Shown here in pieces: positions 25,867 through 34,888 of a DNA stretch of 64,000 nucleotides (position 1 is its first letter; every line of letters begins with the position of its first letter). The notes under the pieces were generated by a model, which was not told the DNA's origin, searched no databases, and saw only the letters and a program-made list of their open reading frames with translations. The stretch is from positions 111,535 to 175,534 of the forward strand of contig NZ_LMFA01000026.1 of NCBI RefSeq assembly GCF_001426565.1, given 5' to 3'. This stretch comes from Rhizobium sp. Root482 (GTDB taxonomy: Bacteria > Pseudomonadota > Alphaproteobacteria > Rhizobiales > Rhizobiaceae). The position numbers and the translations under genes were made by a program.

Positions 25867-26021
25867 GCGGGGCCGGCGATTTTAACCTTGCCGGATAAGC
25901 CCGCGAATTCCCTCTTGATGTTGGCGCGCTCAAATGAAACCATCCGCCTCGATCCGAGCCTTGCGGCTTGAGCGCAGCCGTGGTCCGCCCTGCCGGACAC
26001 ATTCGCCAACAGGAGACATCC

Positions 26022-27965
26022 ATGATCAGACATTTGCGAGCCGGGCTGATGACAGCCTCGATCCTTGTGCTTTCCTCGGGCGCCGCCTTCGCCGATTATG
26101 AATTGAACATCCTGCACATCAACGATCTCCACTCCCGCATAGAATCGATCAACAAATATGATTCGACCTGCTCGGCCGAAGAGGAGAGCAAGGACGAATG
26201 CTTCGGCGGCGTCGCGCGCCTGAAGGCCGCCATCGACGCCCGGCGCGAGGAGCTGGTCGGCAAGAACACGTTGCTTCTGAATGCCGGCGATAATTTCCAG
26301 GGCTCGCTGTTCTTCTCCACCTACAAGGGCGAGGCCGAGGCCGAATTCCTCAACCTGATGAAATTCGATGCCATGACCGTCGGCAATCACGAATTCGACG
26401 AGGGCGATGACGGGCTTGCCGCCTTCCTCGACAAGGTCACCTTCCCGGTCATCTCTTCCAATGTACTGGCCGGCTATAAATCCAAACTCGGCGACCGGAT
26501 CAAGCCGTCGCTGGTGCTCGACATCGGCGGCCAGAAGATCGGCATCGTCGGCGCCGTGGCCAATGACACGCCGGAACTCTCCTCGCCGGGCGATGGCGTG
26601 CTGATCGCCAAGGATATCGATACGATCACCGCCGCCGTCGAGGAGTTGAAGAAGCAGGGCATCGACAAGATCATCGCGCTCACCCATGTCGGCTATCCCC
26701 GCGATCTTGCCGTCATTGCCAAGATACCGGATGTCGACGTCGTGGTCGGCGGCCATTCGCACAGCCTGTTGTCGAACACCGACGAGAAGGCGGAAGGCCC
26801 CTACCCGACGATGGTAGACAATCCCGGCGGCTACAAGGTGCCCGTCGTCCAGGCCGGGTCCTACAGCAAATATCTCGGCGACCTCGTCGTGAATTTCGAC
26901 GATGCCGGTGTCGTTAAGTCCGCCAAGGGTGATCCAATCCTGATCGATGCCAAGATCAAGCCGGACGAGGCGGTCCTCGCCCGCATCGCGGAACTGGCAA
27001 AGCCGATCGAGGAACTGAAGACGAAGATCATCGGCCAGACCGAAGCTCCCGTCGATGGCTCGCGGGAAAGCTGCCGGGCCAAGGAATGCGAGATGGGCAA
27101 TCTCGTCGCCGATGCCATGCTCGACCGCGTCAAGGATCAGGGCATGACTATCGCCATCACCAATGGCGGCGGCCTGCGTGCTTCGATCGATGCCGGCGAT
27201 GTCTCGATGGGCGAGGCGATCACCGTCCTGCCGTTCCAGAACACGCTCGCGACCTTCCAGTTGAAGGGCGCCGACATCAAGGCGGCGCTCGAAAACGGCC
27301 TCAGCCAGATCGAGGAAGGCGGCGGCCGTTTCCCGCAGGTGGCCGGCCTGAAGCTCTCCTTCGACAAGTCCAGGCCCGCCGGCAGCCGCGTCGCCAACAT
27401 CGAGGTCAGGGAAGGCGATAGCTTCGTTGCCCTCGATCCGGCCAAGACCTATGGCCTCGTATCCAACAATTTCATGCGCAATGGCGGCGATGGCTATGCG
27501 ATCTTCAAGACCAATGCCGAAAACGCCTATGACTACGGTCCGGGACTGGAAACGGTCCTGGCCGATTACCTGGCCGCCCATAATCCCTACAAGCCGATGA
27601 TCGATGGCCGCATCACCGAAGTCGCCGCGGCAACGGCAACCGAGCCTGCGACGCAGCCGGCCGCCGATACCGCAGCCGAAACAGCGACGCCCGAGGAGAA
27701 GCCCGCCGATGGGGCGACACCAGCGGCCGAAACCGCAACGCCTGAAACCAAGCCGGCCGATACGGCCGCGACCGAGAGCAAACCTGCTGTGGATGCGTCG
27801 GCATCCGAAACCAGCCATGTCGTCGTGCGCGGCGATACGCTCTGGGATCTTGCCAAGGCCACCTACGGAGATGGCGCGCTCTGGGAAATGATCGCCAGGG
27901 CCAATGGCAATCCGGCGCCGAAGAGGCTGGAAATCGGCACTGAGCTTCACATTCCCGCGAGATAG
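26022..27965 (+). CDS. periplasmic 5'-nucleotidase / metallophosphatase with C-terminal LysM
   Basis: Exported enzyme of the UshA/5'-nucleotidase family, expected to dephosphorylate nucleotides or related phosphate esters. A signal peptide covers about residues 1-24. The metallophosphatase domain (about 25-270) has LHINDLHSR, GDNFQGS, GNHEFDEG and GGHSHSL metal-binding motifs; the C-terminal substrate domain (about 300-520) has NGGGLRASIDAGD. Then comes an Ala/Thr/Pro/Glu-rich linker (about 535-600) and one LysM domain starting VVVRGDTLWDLA, which should tether it to peptidoglycan. ATG 26022 follows CAGGAGAC. A strong terminator lies after it. Confidence 0.93.
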   Translation: MIRHLRAGLMTASILVLSSGAAFADYELNILHINDLHSRIESINKYDSTCSAEEESKDECFGGVARLKAAIDARREELVGKNTLLLNAGDNFQGSLFFSTYKGEAEAEFLNLMKFDAMTVGNHEFDEGDDGLAAFLDKVTFPVISSNVLAGYKSKLGDRIKPSLVLDIGGQKIGIVGAVANDTPELSSPGDGVLIAKDIDTITAAVEELKKQGIDKIIALTHVGYPRDLAVIAKIPDVDVVVGGHSHSLLSNTDEKAEGPYPTMVDNPGGYKVPVVQAGSYSKYLGDLVVNFDDAGVVKSAKGDPILIDAKIKPDEAVLARIAELAKPIEELKTKIIGQTEAPVDGSRESCRAKECEMGNLVADAMLDRVKDQGMTIAITNGGGLRASIDAGDVSMGEAITVLPFQNTLATFQLKGADIKAALENGLSQIEEGGGRFPQVAGLKLSFDKSRPAGSRVANIEVREGDSFVALDPAKTYGLVSNNFMRNGGDGYAIFKTNAENAYDYGPGLETVLADYLAAHNPYKPMIDGRITEVAAATATEPATQPAADTAAETATPEEKPADGATPAAETATPETKPADTAATESKPAVDASASETSHVVVRGDTLWDLAKATYGDGALWEMIARANGNPAPKRLEIGTELHIPAR

Positions 27966-27987
27966 GACATTATGTCTCTCGCAAGTG

Positions 27988-28023
27988 ACCGGTCCGGGCT
28001 TTCCCGGGCCGGTTTTTCTTTTT
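27988..28023 (+). terminator. intrinsic terminator after the 5'-nucleotidase gene
   Basis: Eleven-base stem with one G-T pair (27988-27998 with 28003-28013) followed by a long T-rich run. Confidence 0.9.
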
Positions 28024-28092
28024 AAGAACAGCGTGAACCGCAGGCGGCCTGACCTATATGGAAGGCACGCCCCGCCATGCAGGATATGCTCG

Positions 28093-29124
28093 ATGATCGC
28101 CAAAGACCCGACCGCCCCGAACCACCCGCCTGTCCGCTTCGGAAAGATCGGCGTGCTACTGGTCAATCTCGGAACGCCCGACGGCACCGACAAAGTATCG
28201 ATGCGGCGTTATCTCAAGCAGTTTCTGATGGATCGGCGCGTCATCGAATGGTCGCCGTTGTTCTGGTATCCGATCCTGTTCGGCATCGTCCTCAACACCA
28301 GGCCCGCCAAGGTCGGCAAGGCCTATGAGACGATCTGGAACAAGGAACTGAACGAGAGCTATCTGCGGACCTATACCCGAAACCAGGCAGATCTCATGGC
28401 AAGATCCTTCGACGATCTGCCGAATGTGCGGGTGGACTGGGCGATGCGCTACGGCCAGCCGTCGATCCATTCGAAGCTGGACGAACTGCAGAAGGACGGC
28501 TGCGAGAAAATTCTCGTCTTCCCGCTCTATCCGCAATATGCGGCGGCAACGACGGCGACCGTCAATGACGAGGCCTTCAAGGCGCTTTTGAAGATGCGCT
28601 GGCAGCCGGCGCTGCGCACCGTGGCGCCATATCACGATGATCCCGTCTATATCGATGCGCTGGCGAATTCCATCACCAGCCATCTCGCGACGCTGGACTG
28701 GGAGCCAGAAGTGGTGCTTGCCTCGTTCCACGGCATTCCCAAATCCTATTTCGAGAAGGGCGATCCCTATTATTGCCACTGTCAGAAGACCGCCCGGCTG
28801 CTGCGCGAAAAACTCGGATGGACGAAGGAAAAATTGCAAGTCACCTTCCAGTCGCGCTTCGGGCCGGAGGAATGGCTGCAGCCCTATACCGACAAGACGG
28901 TCGAGAAACTCGGCCAGGAAGGCGTCAAGCGCATCGCTGTCATCAATCCCGGCTTCGTGTCCGACTGTCTGGAGACGCTGGAAGAGATCGGCGACCAGGC
29001 GGCCGAAAGCTTCCACCATGCCGGCGGCGAGAAATTCACCCATATCCCCTGCCTCAACGATGGCGAAGATGGAATGCGTGTGCTGGAAAACGTGGTGCGG
29101 CGGGAATTGATGGGCTGGGTATAA
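28093..29124 (+). CDS. hemH: ferrochelatase
   Basis: Inserts Fe(II) into protoporphyrin IX, the final step of haem b synthesis, at the inner membrane. The 343 residues carry LLVNLGTPDG at the start of the fold, the active-site stretch SFHGIPKSYFEKGDPYYCHC (His catalyst) and the conserved TFQSRFGPEEWLQPYTD and NPGFVSDCLETLEEI blocks, all as in type I enzymes. The ATG at 28093 matches the usual N-terminus; longer in-frame openings upstream cross the preceding terminator. No neighbouring haem genes. Confidence 0.96.
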   Translation: MIAKDPTAPNHPPVRFGKIGVLLVNLGTPDGTDKVSMRRYLKQFLMDRRVIEWSPLFWYPILFGIVLNTRPAKVGKAYETIWNKELNESYLRTYTRNQADLMARSFDDLPNVRVDWAMRYGQPSIHSKLDELQKDGCEKILVFPLYPQYAAATTATVNDEAFKALLKMRWQPALRTVAPYHDDPVYIDALANSITSHLATLDWEPEVVLASFHGIPKSYFEKGDPYYCHCQKTARLLREKLGWTKEKLQVTFQSRFGPEEWLQPYTDKTVEKLGQEGVKRIAVINPGFVSDCLETLEEIGDQAAESFHHAGGEKFTHIPCLNDGEDGMRVLENVVRRELMGWV

Positions 29125-29255
29125 GGCCTCTGTTCTGAAGGAAATCCCAGGCATTGTCGTCGAGCAAACACGGCAAGCTTGCAAATATTCCTATCAACTG
29201 CCACGTCTTGTCCTAGAGTGCGCCCATCAAAGACGCATCCAACAGGAGACGCCCC

Positions 29256-30263
29256 ATGCCCTTCGCCGGTCTCGATATCGTCGTCATCGCTTTCGTCGTG
29301 CTTGTCATCCTGGTGCTGTTTGCCGGCATCAAGACGGTGCCGCAGGGATATCGATATACGGTCGAGCGCTTCGGCCGCTACACCCGCACGCTGGAACCCG
29401 GCCTCAACATCATCATCCCCTTCATCGACCGCATCGGCGCGAAGATGAACGTCATGGAACAGGTGCTCGACGTGCCGACGCAGGAGGTGATCACCCGCGA
29501 CAATGCCAGTTGCGCTGCCGATGCCGTCGCCTTCTACCAGATACTGAACGCCGCCGAAGCCGCGTACCAGGTCTCCGACCTTCAGAGCGCCATCCTCAAT
29601 CTGACCATGACCAATATCCGCTCGGTGATGGGCTCGATGGATCTCGACGAATTGCTGTCGAACCGCGAGATCATCAACGACAAGCTGCTGCGCGTCGTCG
29701 ATGAGGCCGTCGGCCCCTGGGGGATCAAGGTCACCCGCGTCGAGATCAAGGATATCCAGCCGCCCAAGGATCTGGTCGATGCCATGGCGCGGCAGATGAA
29801 GGCCGAGCGCGAGAAGCGCGCCCAGGTGCTGGAGGCCGAAGGCTCGCGCAATGCGCAAATCCTGCGGGCCGAAGGCGCCAAGCAATCGGCGATCCTGCAG
29901 GCCGAAGGCCAGCGCGAGGCAGCCTTCCGCGATGCCGAGGCCCGCGAGCGCTTGGCCGAAGCCGAGGCAAAAGCGACACAGATGGTCTCCGAAGCCATCG
30001 CCGCCGGCGACGTGCAGGCGATCAACTATTTCGTCGCGCAGAAATACACAGAAGCCATGGCCGCGATCGGCACCGCTCCGAATTCCAAGATCGTGCTGAT
30101 GCCGATGGAGGCGTCGTCGCTGATCGGCTCGCTCGGCGGCATCGGCGCCATCGCCCGCGACGTCTTCGGTGACGGCGGCAATCCGCAGTCCCCGGCCCGG
30201 CAGGCGACGCCGCGCACCGCGCCTGTCCGCAATCCGTTCGATACGGCAAAACAGGAAGGCTGA
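29256..30263 (+). CDS. SPFH/band-7 protein (paraslipin, QmcA-like)
   Basis: Membrane-scaffold protein of the stomatin/prohibitin superfamily, which oligomerises in lipid microdomains. One N-terminal transmembrane helix (about 6-26) is followed by the SPFH domain ([22 protein letters not shown] onward), then a long Ala/Glu/Arg-rich coiled coil (about 165-240) and a C-terminal tail. Just three bases separate its stop from the NfeD start; the pair is a conserved operon in which NfeD is the partner of the SPFH protein. Roles in membrane-protein quality control are proposed for relatives. Confidence 0.93.
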   Translation: MPFAGLDIVVIAFVVLVILVLFAGIKTVPQGYRYTVERFGRYTRTLEPGLNIIIPFIDRIGAKMNVMEQVLDVPTQEVITRDNASCAADAVAFYQILNAAEAAYQVSDLQSAILNLTMTNIRSVMGSMDLDELLSNREIINDKLLRVVDEAVGPWGIKVTRVEIKDIQPPKDLVDAMARQMKAEREKRAQVLEAEGSRNAQILRAEGAKQSAILQAEGQREAAFRDAEARERLAEAEAKATQMVSEAIAAGDVQAINYFVAQKYTEAMAAIGTAPNSKIVLMPMEASSLIGSLGGIGAIARDVFGDGGNPQSPARQATPRTAPVRNPFDTAKQEG

Positions 30264-30266
30264 TCG

Positions 30267-30728
30267 ATGATCGAGCGCGTCGTTCTCGAGCTCGGCCCTT
30301 GGAGCTGGTGGGTCCTGGGCCTGGTGCTGCTGGCGGCCGAAGTCGTCGCTCCCGGCGTCTTTCTCGTCTGGATCGGCATTGCCGCCATCCTGACTGGCGC
30401 CGTTTCCCTCCTTTTGTGGGATGCCGGTTTCTGGGTCTGGCAGGCGCAGCTGGTGTTCTTTGCGCTTTTGTCTATCGCCGCGGTCCTCATGGGGCGCCGC
30501 CTGCTCGCCCGTTCGGCCGATGTGTCCGACGAGCCGCTGCTCAACCAGCGCGGCGCCCGCCTGATCGGCCGCACGGCTGTTCTCGAACAGCCGATCGTCG
30601 AGGGGCGCGGCCGCATCCGCCTGGACGACACCACCTGGACCGTCGACGGCCCCGACCTGCCCGCCGGAACCCGCGTCAGGGTCACCGGCAGCAATAGCGG
30701 AAGGCTGAGCGTCGAAAGCGCCCTCTGA
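30267..30728 (+). CDS. NfeD family membrane protein
   Basis: Short (NfeD1b-type) partner of the upstream SPFH protein. Three hydrophobic segments lie in residues about 12-85, followed by a C-terminal soluble OB-fold domain (about 95-153: RGARLIGRTAVL, GRIRLDDTTWTVDGPDLPAG). It lacks the N-terminal ClpP-like protease domain of long NfeD proteins. The AGGAAGG before its ATG sits inside the end of the SPFH gene, so translation is coupled. Confidence 0.93.
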   Translation: MIERVVLELGPWSWWVLGLVLLAAEVVAPGVFLVWIGIAAILTGAVSLLLWDAGFWVWQAQLVFFALLSIAAVLMGRRLLARSADVSDEPLLNQRGARLIGRTAVLEQPIVEGRGRIRLDDTTWTVDGPDLPAGTRVRVTGSNSGRLSVESAL

Positions 30729-30738
30729 TCGGCCAGTA

Positions 30739-30800
30739 AACCGTTTTGGAAAGAAACGGTTAACCACATCCGTTTACAATTGCTCAACACTTGTAAACGG
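30739..30800. promoter_or_regulatory. two tandem inverted repeats upstream of an outer-membrane protein gene
   Basis: First repeat AACCGTTT/AAACGGTT (30739-30746, 30754-30761). Second repeat CCGTTTACAA/TTGTAAACGG, ten perfect base pairs (30770-30779, 30791-30800), ending 18 bases before the barrel gene start. Both share the CCGTTT core, as tandem operator sites would. Confidence 0.5.
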
Positions 30801-30818
30801 GTTGCGGGCATTCGGCAG

Positions 30819-32330
30819 ATGAGGCCATTCTTTCCACGCATAAAGAGGACCGGCAGCGCGCGTCCGGCAACAGGCGCAGCCTGGCTTGCGGCCGGCTGCC
30901 TCCTGCTTTCGTGTGGGCCGGTGTTTGCCCAGGCGTTTTCTCCCCTGCCCGGAGATGACGACACGACATTGTCCGGCGATCCCGTGCGCACCGAGAGGAC
31001 AGGTGCGACCACTGCGACCGCCGCCGGCACGAGCCCTGCAACGCCTGCGGACGGCAGGACCGCGACGCCGGAAACCACCGGCTCGATCAGCACCGGCAGC
31101 GGCGAACCGCTGCTGAACGACCCGATTATCGATGAAGACCTTGCCCGCACCAATCTGCGCGAAAATACCGTCGATGGCCTGCGGTCGCAGCTCAGCCTCG
31201 ACCGCAATGATGCACCCGGCGTCCGTTTCGGAAGCTTCGTCCTGAAGCCGACGCTCGGCCAGACCTTCAATCACGAGACGACGAAGACGGGCGAAACGAG
31301 AGAAAGCCGCTCCTATATGGAAACCGGGCTGAGGGGGGTCCTCACCTCCGACTGGTCGCGCCATCAGCTGATGGTGACCGGCGAAGGCACATGGCAGCGA
31401 AACCTCTCCGGCACCGGCGAAACCGAGCCGACCGCCGACATCAATGCAGCCCTCAGGCTCGACATCGGCCATGCGACGACCGCGACGCTGAGGGCCGGCT
31501 ATCATTTCGAACGGGAGGATTCGACCGATCCGAACGCCGTCAGCAATGCAAGCGTCCAGTCCGGCATCGACCAATATACGCTGGGCGCCGGCGTCGAACA
31601 TGATTTCGGCATTCTGCGCGGCTCCGCCAGGGTCGATTTCGACCGCTATGTCTATGGCGATGCGGAACTCGAAGGCGGCGGCACGCTTTCGCTTGAAGAC
31701 CGGAATCGCAATGCCGGCGCCGTCACGGTTCGCCTTGGCTACGAGCTTTCGCCCGCCCTCATCCCCTTCATCGAGGCTTCCGCCGGCAAGTCGATCTACG
31801 ACCTGCGGATGGATACGCTCGGCTTCGAGCGCTCCTATAAAAGCTACGGCGGCCGCGCCGGCATCGAGGCCGATCTTGGCGAGAAGCTGAGTGGCGAACT
31901 GGCGCTCGGCTATCAGACCTACCGCTTCGACGACGCCCGCCTCGAGGATCTGAGCGGCTTTACCATCGACGGCCTGATCAACTGGTCGCCGCGGCGCGGC
32001 ACCGACATCACCTACGGCATTTCCACCGGCCTCGAACCCTCGACCACCGCCGGCGAAAGCGGCGCCATGATCTATACATTGAGCAGCCGGGCGACCCATG
32101 AACTGCGCACCGCCCTCGTGGCACGCCTGTCCAACAGCCTGACCTTCCGCAACTATCCGAGCGGCAGCTCATCTGACGAAAAAGTCTGGCTGACCGGCGC
32201 CGGACTGACCTGGGACATGAACCGCTATCTCGCGCTGACGGGCGATGTCAGCTACGAACACACGACGCGCGACAGCGGCCCGGCCAGCAATACCGCGCGC
32301 GTCGGCGTGGGGCTGACGCTGCGGCGCTGA
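30819..32330 (+). CDS. outer-membrane beta-barrel protein
   Basis: Exported protein with a signal peptide (about residues 1-38, ending VFAQA) and a Thr/Pro/Gly-rich spacer. From about residue 130 a long series of alternating aromatic/hydrophobic and polar strands follows, with short turns typical of a transmembrane barrel (for example ATLRAGYHFERED, VTVRLGYELSPA, LTGDVSYEHTTRD, VGVGLTLRR at the end). Transport or structural role unknown. ATG 30819 is preferred over TTG 30780, which falls inside the upstream inverted repeat. It converges on galU, whose stop is 36 bases away. Confidence 0.85.
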   Translation: MRPFFPRIKRTGSARPATGAAWLAAGCLLLSCGPVFAQAFSPLPGDDDTTLSGDPVRTERTGATTATAAGTSPATPADGRTATPETTGSISTGSGEPLLNDPIIDEDLARTNLRENTVDGLRSQLSLDRNDAPGVRFGSFVLKPTLGQTFNHETTKTGETRESRSYMETGLRGVLTSDWSRHQLMVTGEGTWQRNLSGTGETEPTADINAALRLDIGHATTATLRAGYHFEREDSTDPNAVSNASVQSGIDQYTLGAGVEHDFGILRGSARVDFDRYVYGDAELEGGGTLSLEDRNRNAGAVTVRLGYELSPALIPFIEASAGKSIYDLRMDTLGFERSYKSYGGRAGIEADLGEKLSGELALGYQTYRFDDARLEDLSGFTIDGLINWSPRRGTDITYGISTGLEPSTTAGESGAMIYTLSSRATHELRTALVARLSNSLTFRNYPSGSSSDEKVWLTGAGLTWDMNRYLALTGDVSYEHTTRDSGPASNTARVGVGLTLRR

Positions 32331-32366
32331 CGGCCGGGCCTGATCGCATTTGCTCCGTGGTAGGGC

Positions 32367-33254
32367 CTATTTCAGCCCCTGCACCAGCGCCTTGAATTGC
32401 GCTTCGACATGCGGACGAATATCGTCCCGCTCAAGTGCAAAGGCGACGTTCGCGAGGATGAAGCCGTCCTTTGCGCCGCAGTCATAGGTTTCGCCGCGGA
32501 AGACATAGCCGGCAAAATCCTGGCTTTTCAGCAGCTTCAGCATGGCATCCGTCAGCTGAATCTCATTGCCGGCGCCGCGCTCCTGGTCTTCCAGGATGGA
32601 GAAGATTTCCGGCTGCAGGATATAGCGTCCGTTGATGAAGAAATTCGACGGCGCCGTGCCCCTGGCAGGCTTCTCCACCATACTGGTAATGCGGAAGCCG
32701 TCGCCGACCGTCTCGCCGACGCCGACGATGCCGTATTTATGGGCCTGGTCCGGCGCGCATTCCTCCACCGCGATGATATTGCCGCCGCTTTGGGCATACA
32801 GGTCGATCATGCCCCTCATGCAGCCCGGCTCGCCGCGCATGATCATGTCTGGCAGAAGCAGCGCGAAAGGTTCGTTGCCGACGATTTCGCGGGCACACCA
32901 GACCGCATGACCAAGTCCCAGCGGTTCCTGCTGGCGGGTAAAGCTGACCGTGCCGGCCTTGGGCAGCTGTTCGGCGAGAATGGTCATCTCGGCCTTCTTG
33001 CTGCGCTCACGCAAGGTCTGCTGGAGCTCGAAATGAATGTCGAAATAATCCTCGATTACATGCTTGTTGCGCCCGGTCACGAAGACGAAATGCTCGATGC
33101 CCGCTTCCAGCGCTTCATCGACCACATATTGGATGATCGGCTTGTCGACGACGGTCAGCATTTCCTTGGGAACGGATTTGGTGGCGGGCAGAAATCTGGT
33201 TCCAAGGCCGGCGACGGGGAATACGGCTTTGCGAACTTTACGCTTGTCAGTCAT
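32367..33254 (-). CDS. galU: UTP-glucose-1-phosphate uridylyltransferase
   Basis: Makes UDP-glucose for exopolysaccharide, LPS and osmolyte synthesis. The nucleotidyltransferase signature is at the N-terminus ([18 protein letters not shown]) with [19 protein letters not shown] following, then [12 protein letters not shown] and [10 protein letters not shown], as in the bacterial enzyme. The 295-residue reading from ATG 33254 is preferred because GGAG lies six bases upstream; ATG 33260 directly abuts it. The gene is divergent from the lytic transglycosylase across a 301-base gap. Confidence 0.95.
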   Translation of the reverse strand: MTDKRKVRKAVFPVAGLGTRFLPATKSVPKEMLTVVDKPIIQYVVDEALEAGIEHFVFVTGRNKHVIEDYFDIHFELQQTLRERSKKAEMTILAEQLPKAGTVSFTRQQEPLGLGHAVWCAREIVGNEPFALLLPDMIMRGEPGCMRGMIDLYAQSGGNIIAVEECAPDQAHKYGIVGVGETVGDGFRITSMVEKPARGTAPSNFFINGRYILQPEIFSILEDQERGAGNEIQLTDAMLKLLKSQDFAGYVFRGETYDCGAKDGFILANVAFALERDDIRPHVEAQFKALVQGLK

Positions 33255-33555
33255 TGACATCTCCAGGATCACGACACTGTGATTTACGATGCTACGGTTA
33301 GCTATCAATATGGACTAAATGAAGAATTGCTATTTTTTACGAAGGAAGACGACACCGCCCATTCATGGTAAAGAATTTGTTGACTTCATTTTCGTAAGAT
33401 TCCGGTTCTGGCGATCACCTTCGGGCCAATCGCCCTCGAACACGGAACCACATGCGTAGATTTATGCGTGAAGCTGGCTCTAAGACTGTAAATTTGCGTG
33501 CCGGCGGCCCATCGATGAGGCCCGCGGGAACGCCGACCAACGGAAACGACAGCTG
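33255..33555. other. gene-free 301-bp interval between galU and the lytic transglycosylase gene
   Basis: Relatively AT-rich near 33290-33410, where the divergent promoters should lie. A TTGTTGACTTC stretch near 33368 is a weak -35 candidate for the rightward gene. No hairpin, repeat or coding sequence was recognised. Confidence 0.6.
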
Positions 33556-34776
33556 ATGACAAAGACCCGCAACATTCTCCTTTGCCGCGCCGCCGCCGCG
33601 TTCATGACCGCAGCCGCCCTGTTTTCGACCACGCCGGCCTTCGCTGATGCCGGCTTCCAGACCTGGATCAACAGTTTCTATGCCACAGCGGCTAAGAGCG
33701 GGATCACCAAGGCGACCTATCGCAAGGCCTTTGACGGCGTCAAGACACCCGATCCGGACGTGCTGGAGAAAGCACGCTACCAGCCCGAATTCAAGCACAA
33801 GATCTGGGAATATATCGACAGCCGCGTAAACCCCTATACGCGCAAGGTCGGACAGGAGATGGCGGCCAAGCACGCCCGCACGCTGGCGGCGCTGGAGCGC
33901 CATTTCGGCGTCGACAAGACCGTGCTTCTGGCCATCTGGTCGATGGAATCCAACTATGGCGCCGTGCTCGAGAAGGACGAGCGCCTGCACTATGTGCCGC
34001 GCGCGCTTGCCACGCTCGCCTATGCCGATCCCAAGCGCGCGAAATTCGCCCGCACCCAGTTGATCGCCGCATTGAAGATCCTGCAGAGCGGTGATGTCAG
34101 CGCCCGTGAGCTCAACGGTTCCTGGGCGGGTGCCATGGGGCATACGCAGTTCATTCCCACGAGCTATCTTCTCTATGCGGTCGATGCCGACGGCAACGGC
34201 CACCGCGATATCTGGAACTCGATACCCGACGCACTGGCGACCGCCGCCAACCTCCTGAAGAAGAACGGCTGGCAGCCGGGCCAGACCTGGGGTTACGAGG
34301 TGGCGCCGCCGCGCAATGCCGGCCAATATGCCGGCCAGACCAAGACGCTTTCCCAATGGGCGGCGCTGGGCTTTTCCCGGCCGAACGGCAAGGGCTTCCG
34401 CAATGGCAGCCAGCGGGCGGAACTGAAGATGCCGGGCGGCAGCAATGGCCCTGGCTTCCTGATGACCAAGAACTTCTTCGTCATCAAGCGCTACAATGCC
34501 TCCGATTCCTACGCGCTCGGCGTCGGCCTGCTTGCCGACGAGATCGCCGGCTATGGCGGCATGGAACAGGCGTGGAACCGCCCGGACGGCTCGCTGGACA
34601 TCAAGCAGAAATTCGAGCTGCAGTCGCGCCTCAAGGAACTCGGCTATTACGACGGCGAGGTCGACGGCAATTTCGGCTCCGGCTCCAAGGCTGCCATCCA
34701 GGCCTTCCAGAACCGCAACGGCCTGGCACCCGATGGGGAGCCGACCCAGCACCTGCTGAAGGTTTTGCGTAAATAG
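33556..34776 (+). CDS. lytic murein transglycosylase (MltB-like) with peptidoglycan-binding domain
   Basis: Periplasmic glycan-strand-cleaving enzyme making 1,6-anhydromuropeptides. A signal peptide (about 1-31, ending TPAFA) precedes the SLT_2/MltB domain, with the catalytic Glu in IWSMESNYGAVL near residue 132 and the GSWAGAMGHTQFIPTSY block. The C-terminus (about 345-405) is a PG_binding_1 repeat (LKELGYYDGEVDGNFGSGSK). Soluble rather than lipidated, since no lipobox is visible. The next gene, DUF459, is also an envelope hydrolase-like protein, 112 bases on. Confidence 0.94.
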   Translation: MTKTRNILLCRAAAAFMTAAALFSTTPAFADAGFQTWINSFYATAAKSGITKATYRKAFDGVKTPDPDVLEKARYQPEFKHKIWEYIDSRVNPYTRKVGQEMAAKHARTLAALERHFGVDKTVLLAIWSMESNYGAVLEKDERLHYVPRALATLAYADPKRAKFARTQLIAALKILQSGDVSARELNGSWAGAMGHTQFIPTSYLLYAVDADGNGHRDIWNSIPDALATAANLLKKNGWQPGQTWGYEVAPPRNAGQYAGQTKTLSQWAALGFSRPNGKGFRNGSQRAELKMPGGSNGPGFLMTKNFFVIKRYNASDSYALGVGLLADEIAGYGGMEQAWNRPDGSLDIKQKFELQSRLKELGYYDGEVDGNFGSGSKAAIQAFQNRNGLAPDGEPTQHLLKVLRK

Positions 34777-34834
34777 GGCGATCGACTGCCGCGCACTCAA
34801 TAAGGGCGCAATCTAGCCGCAGAATTGTTATCGG

Positions 34835-34854
34835 CGCCGCCCCGATGGGCGGCG
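34835..34854. terminator. possible hairpin terminator after the transglycosylase gene
   Basis: Eight-base stem CGCCGCCC/GGGCGGCG with a CGAT loop, 58 bases after the stop; just TTGCCTTT follows, so it is weak as a rho-independent site. Confidence 0.4.
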
Positions 34855-34888
34855 TTGCCTTTGGAAGAAACCGCTATAGATTTCGGCC

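Noticed and set aside
25833..28193. Long minus-strand open frame opposite the 5'-nucleotidase gene
   Set aside because: It crosses two terminators and a well supported gene on the plus strand, and shows no domain; antisense shadow.
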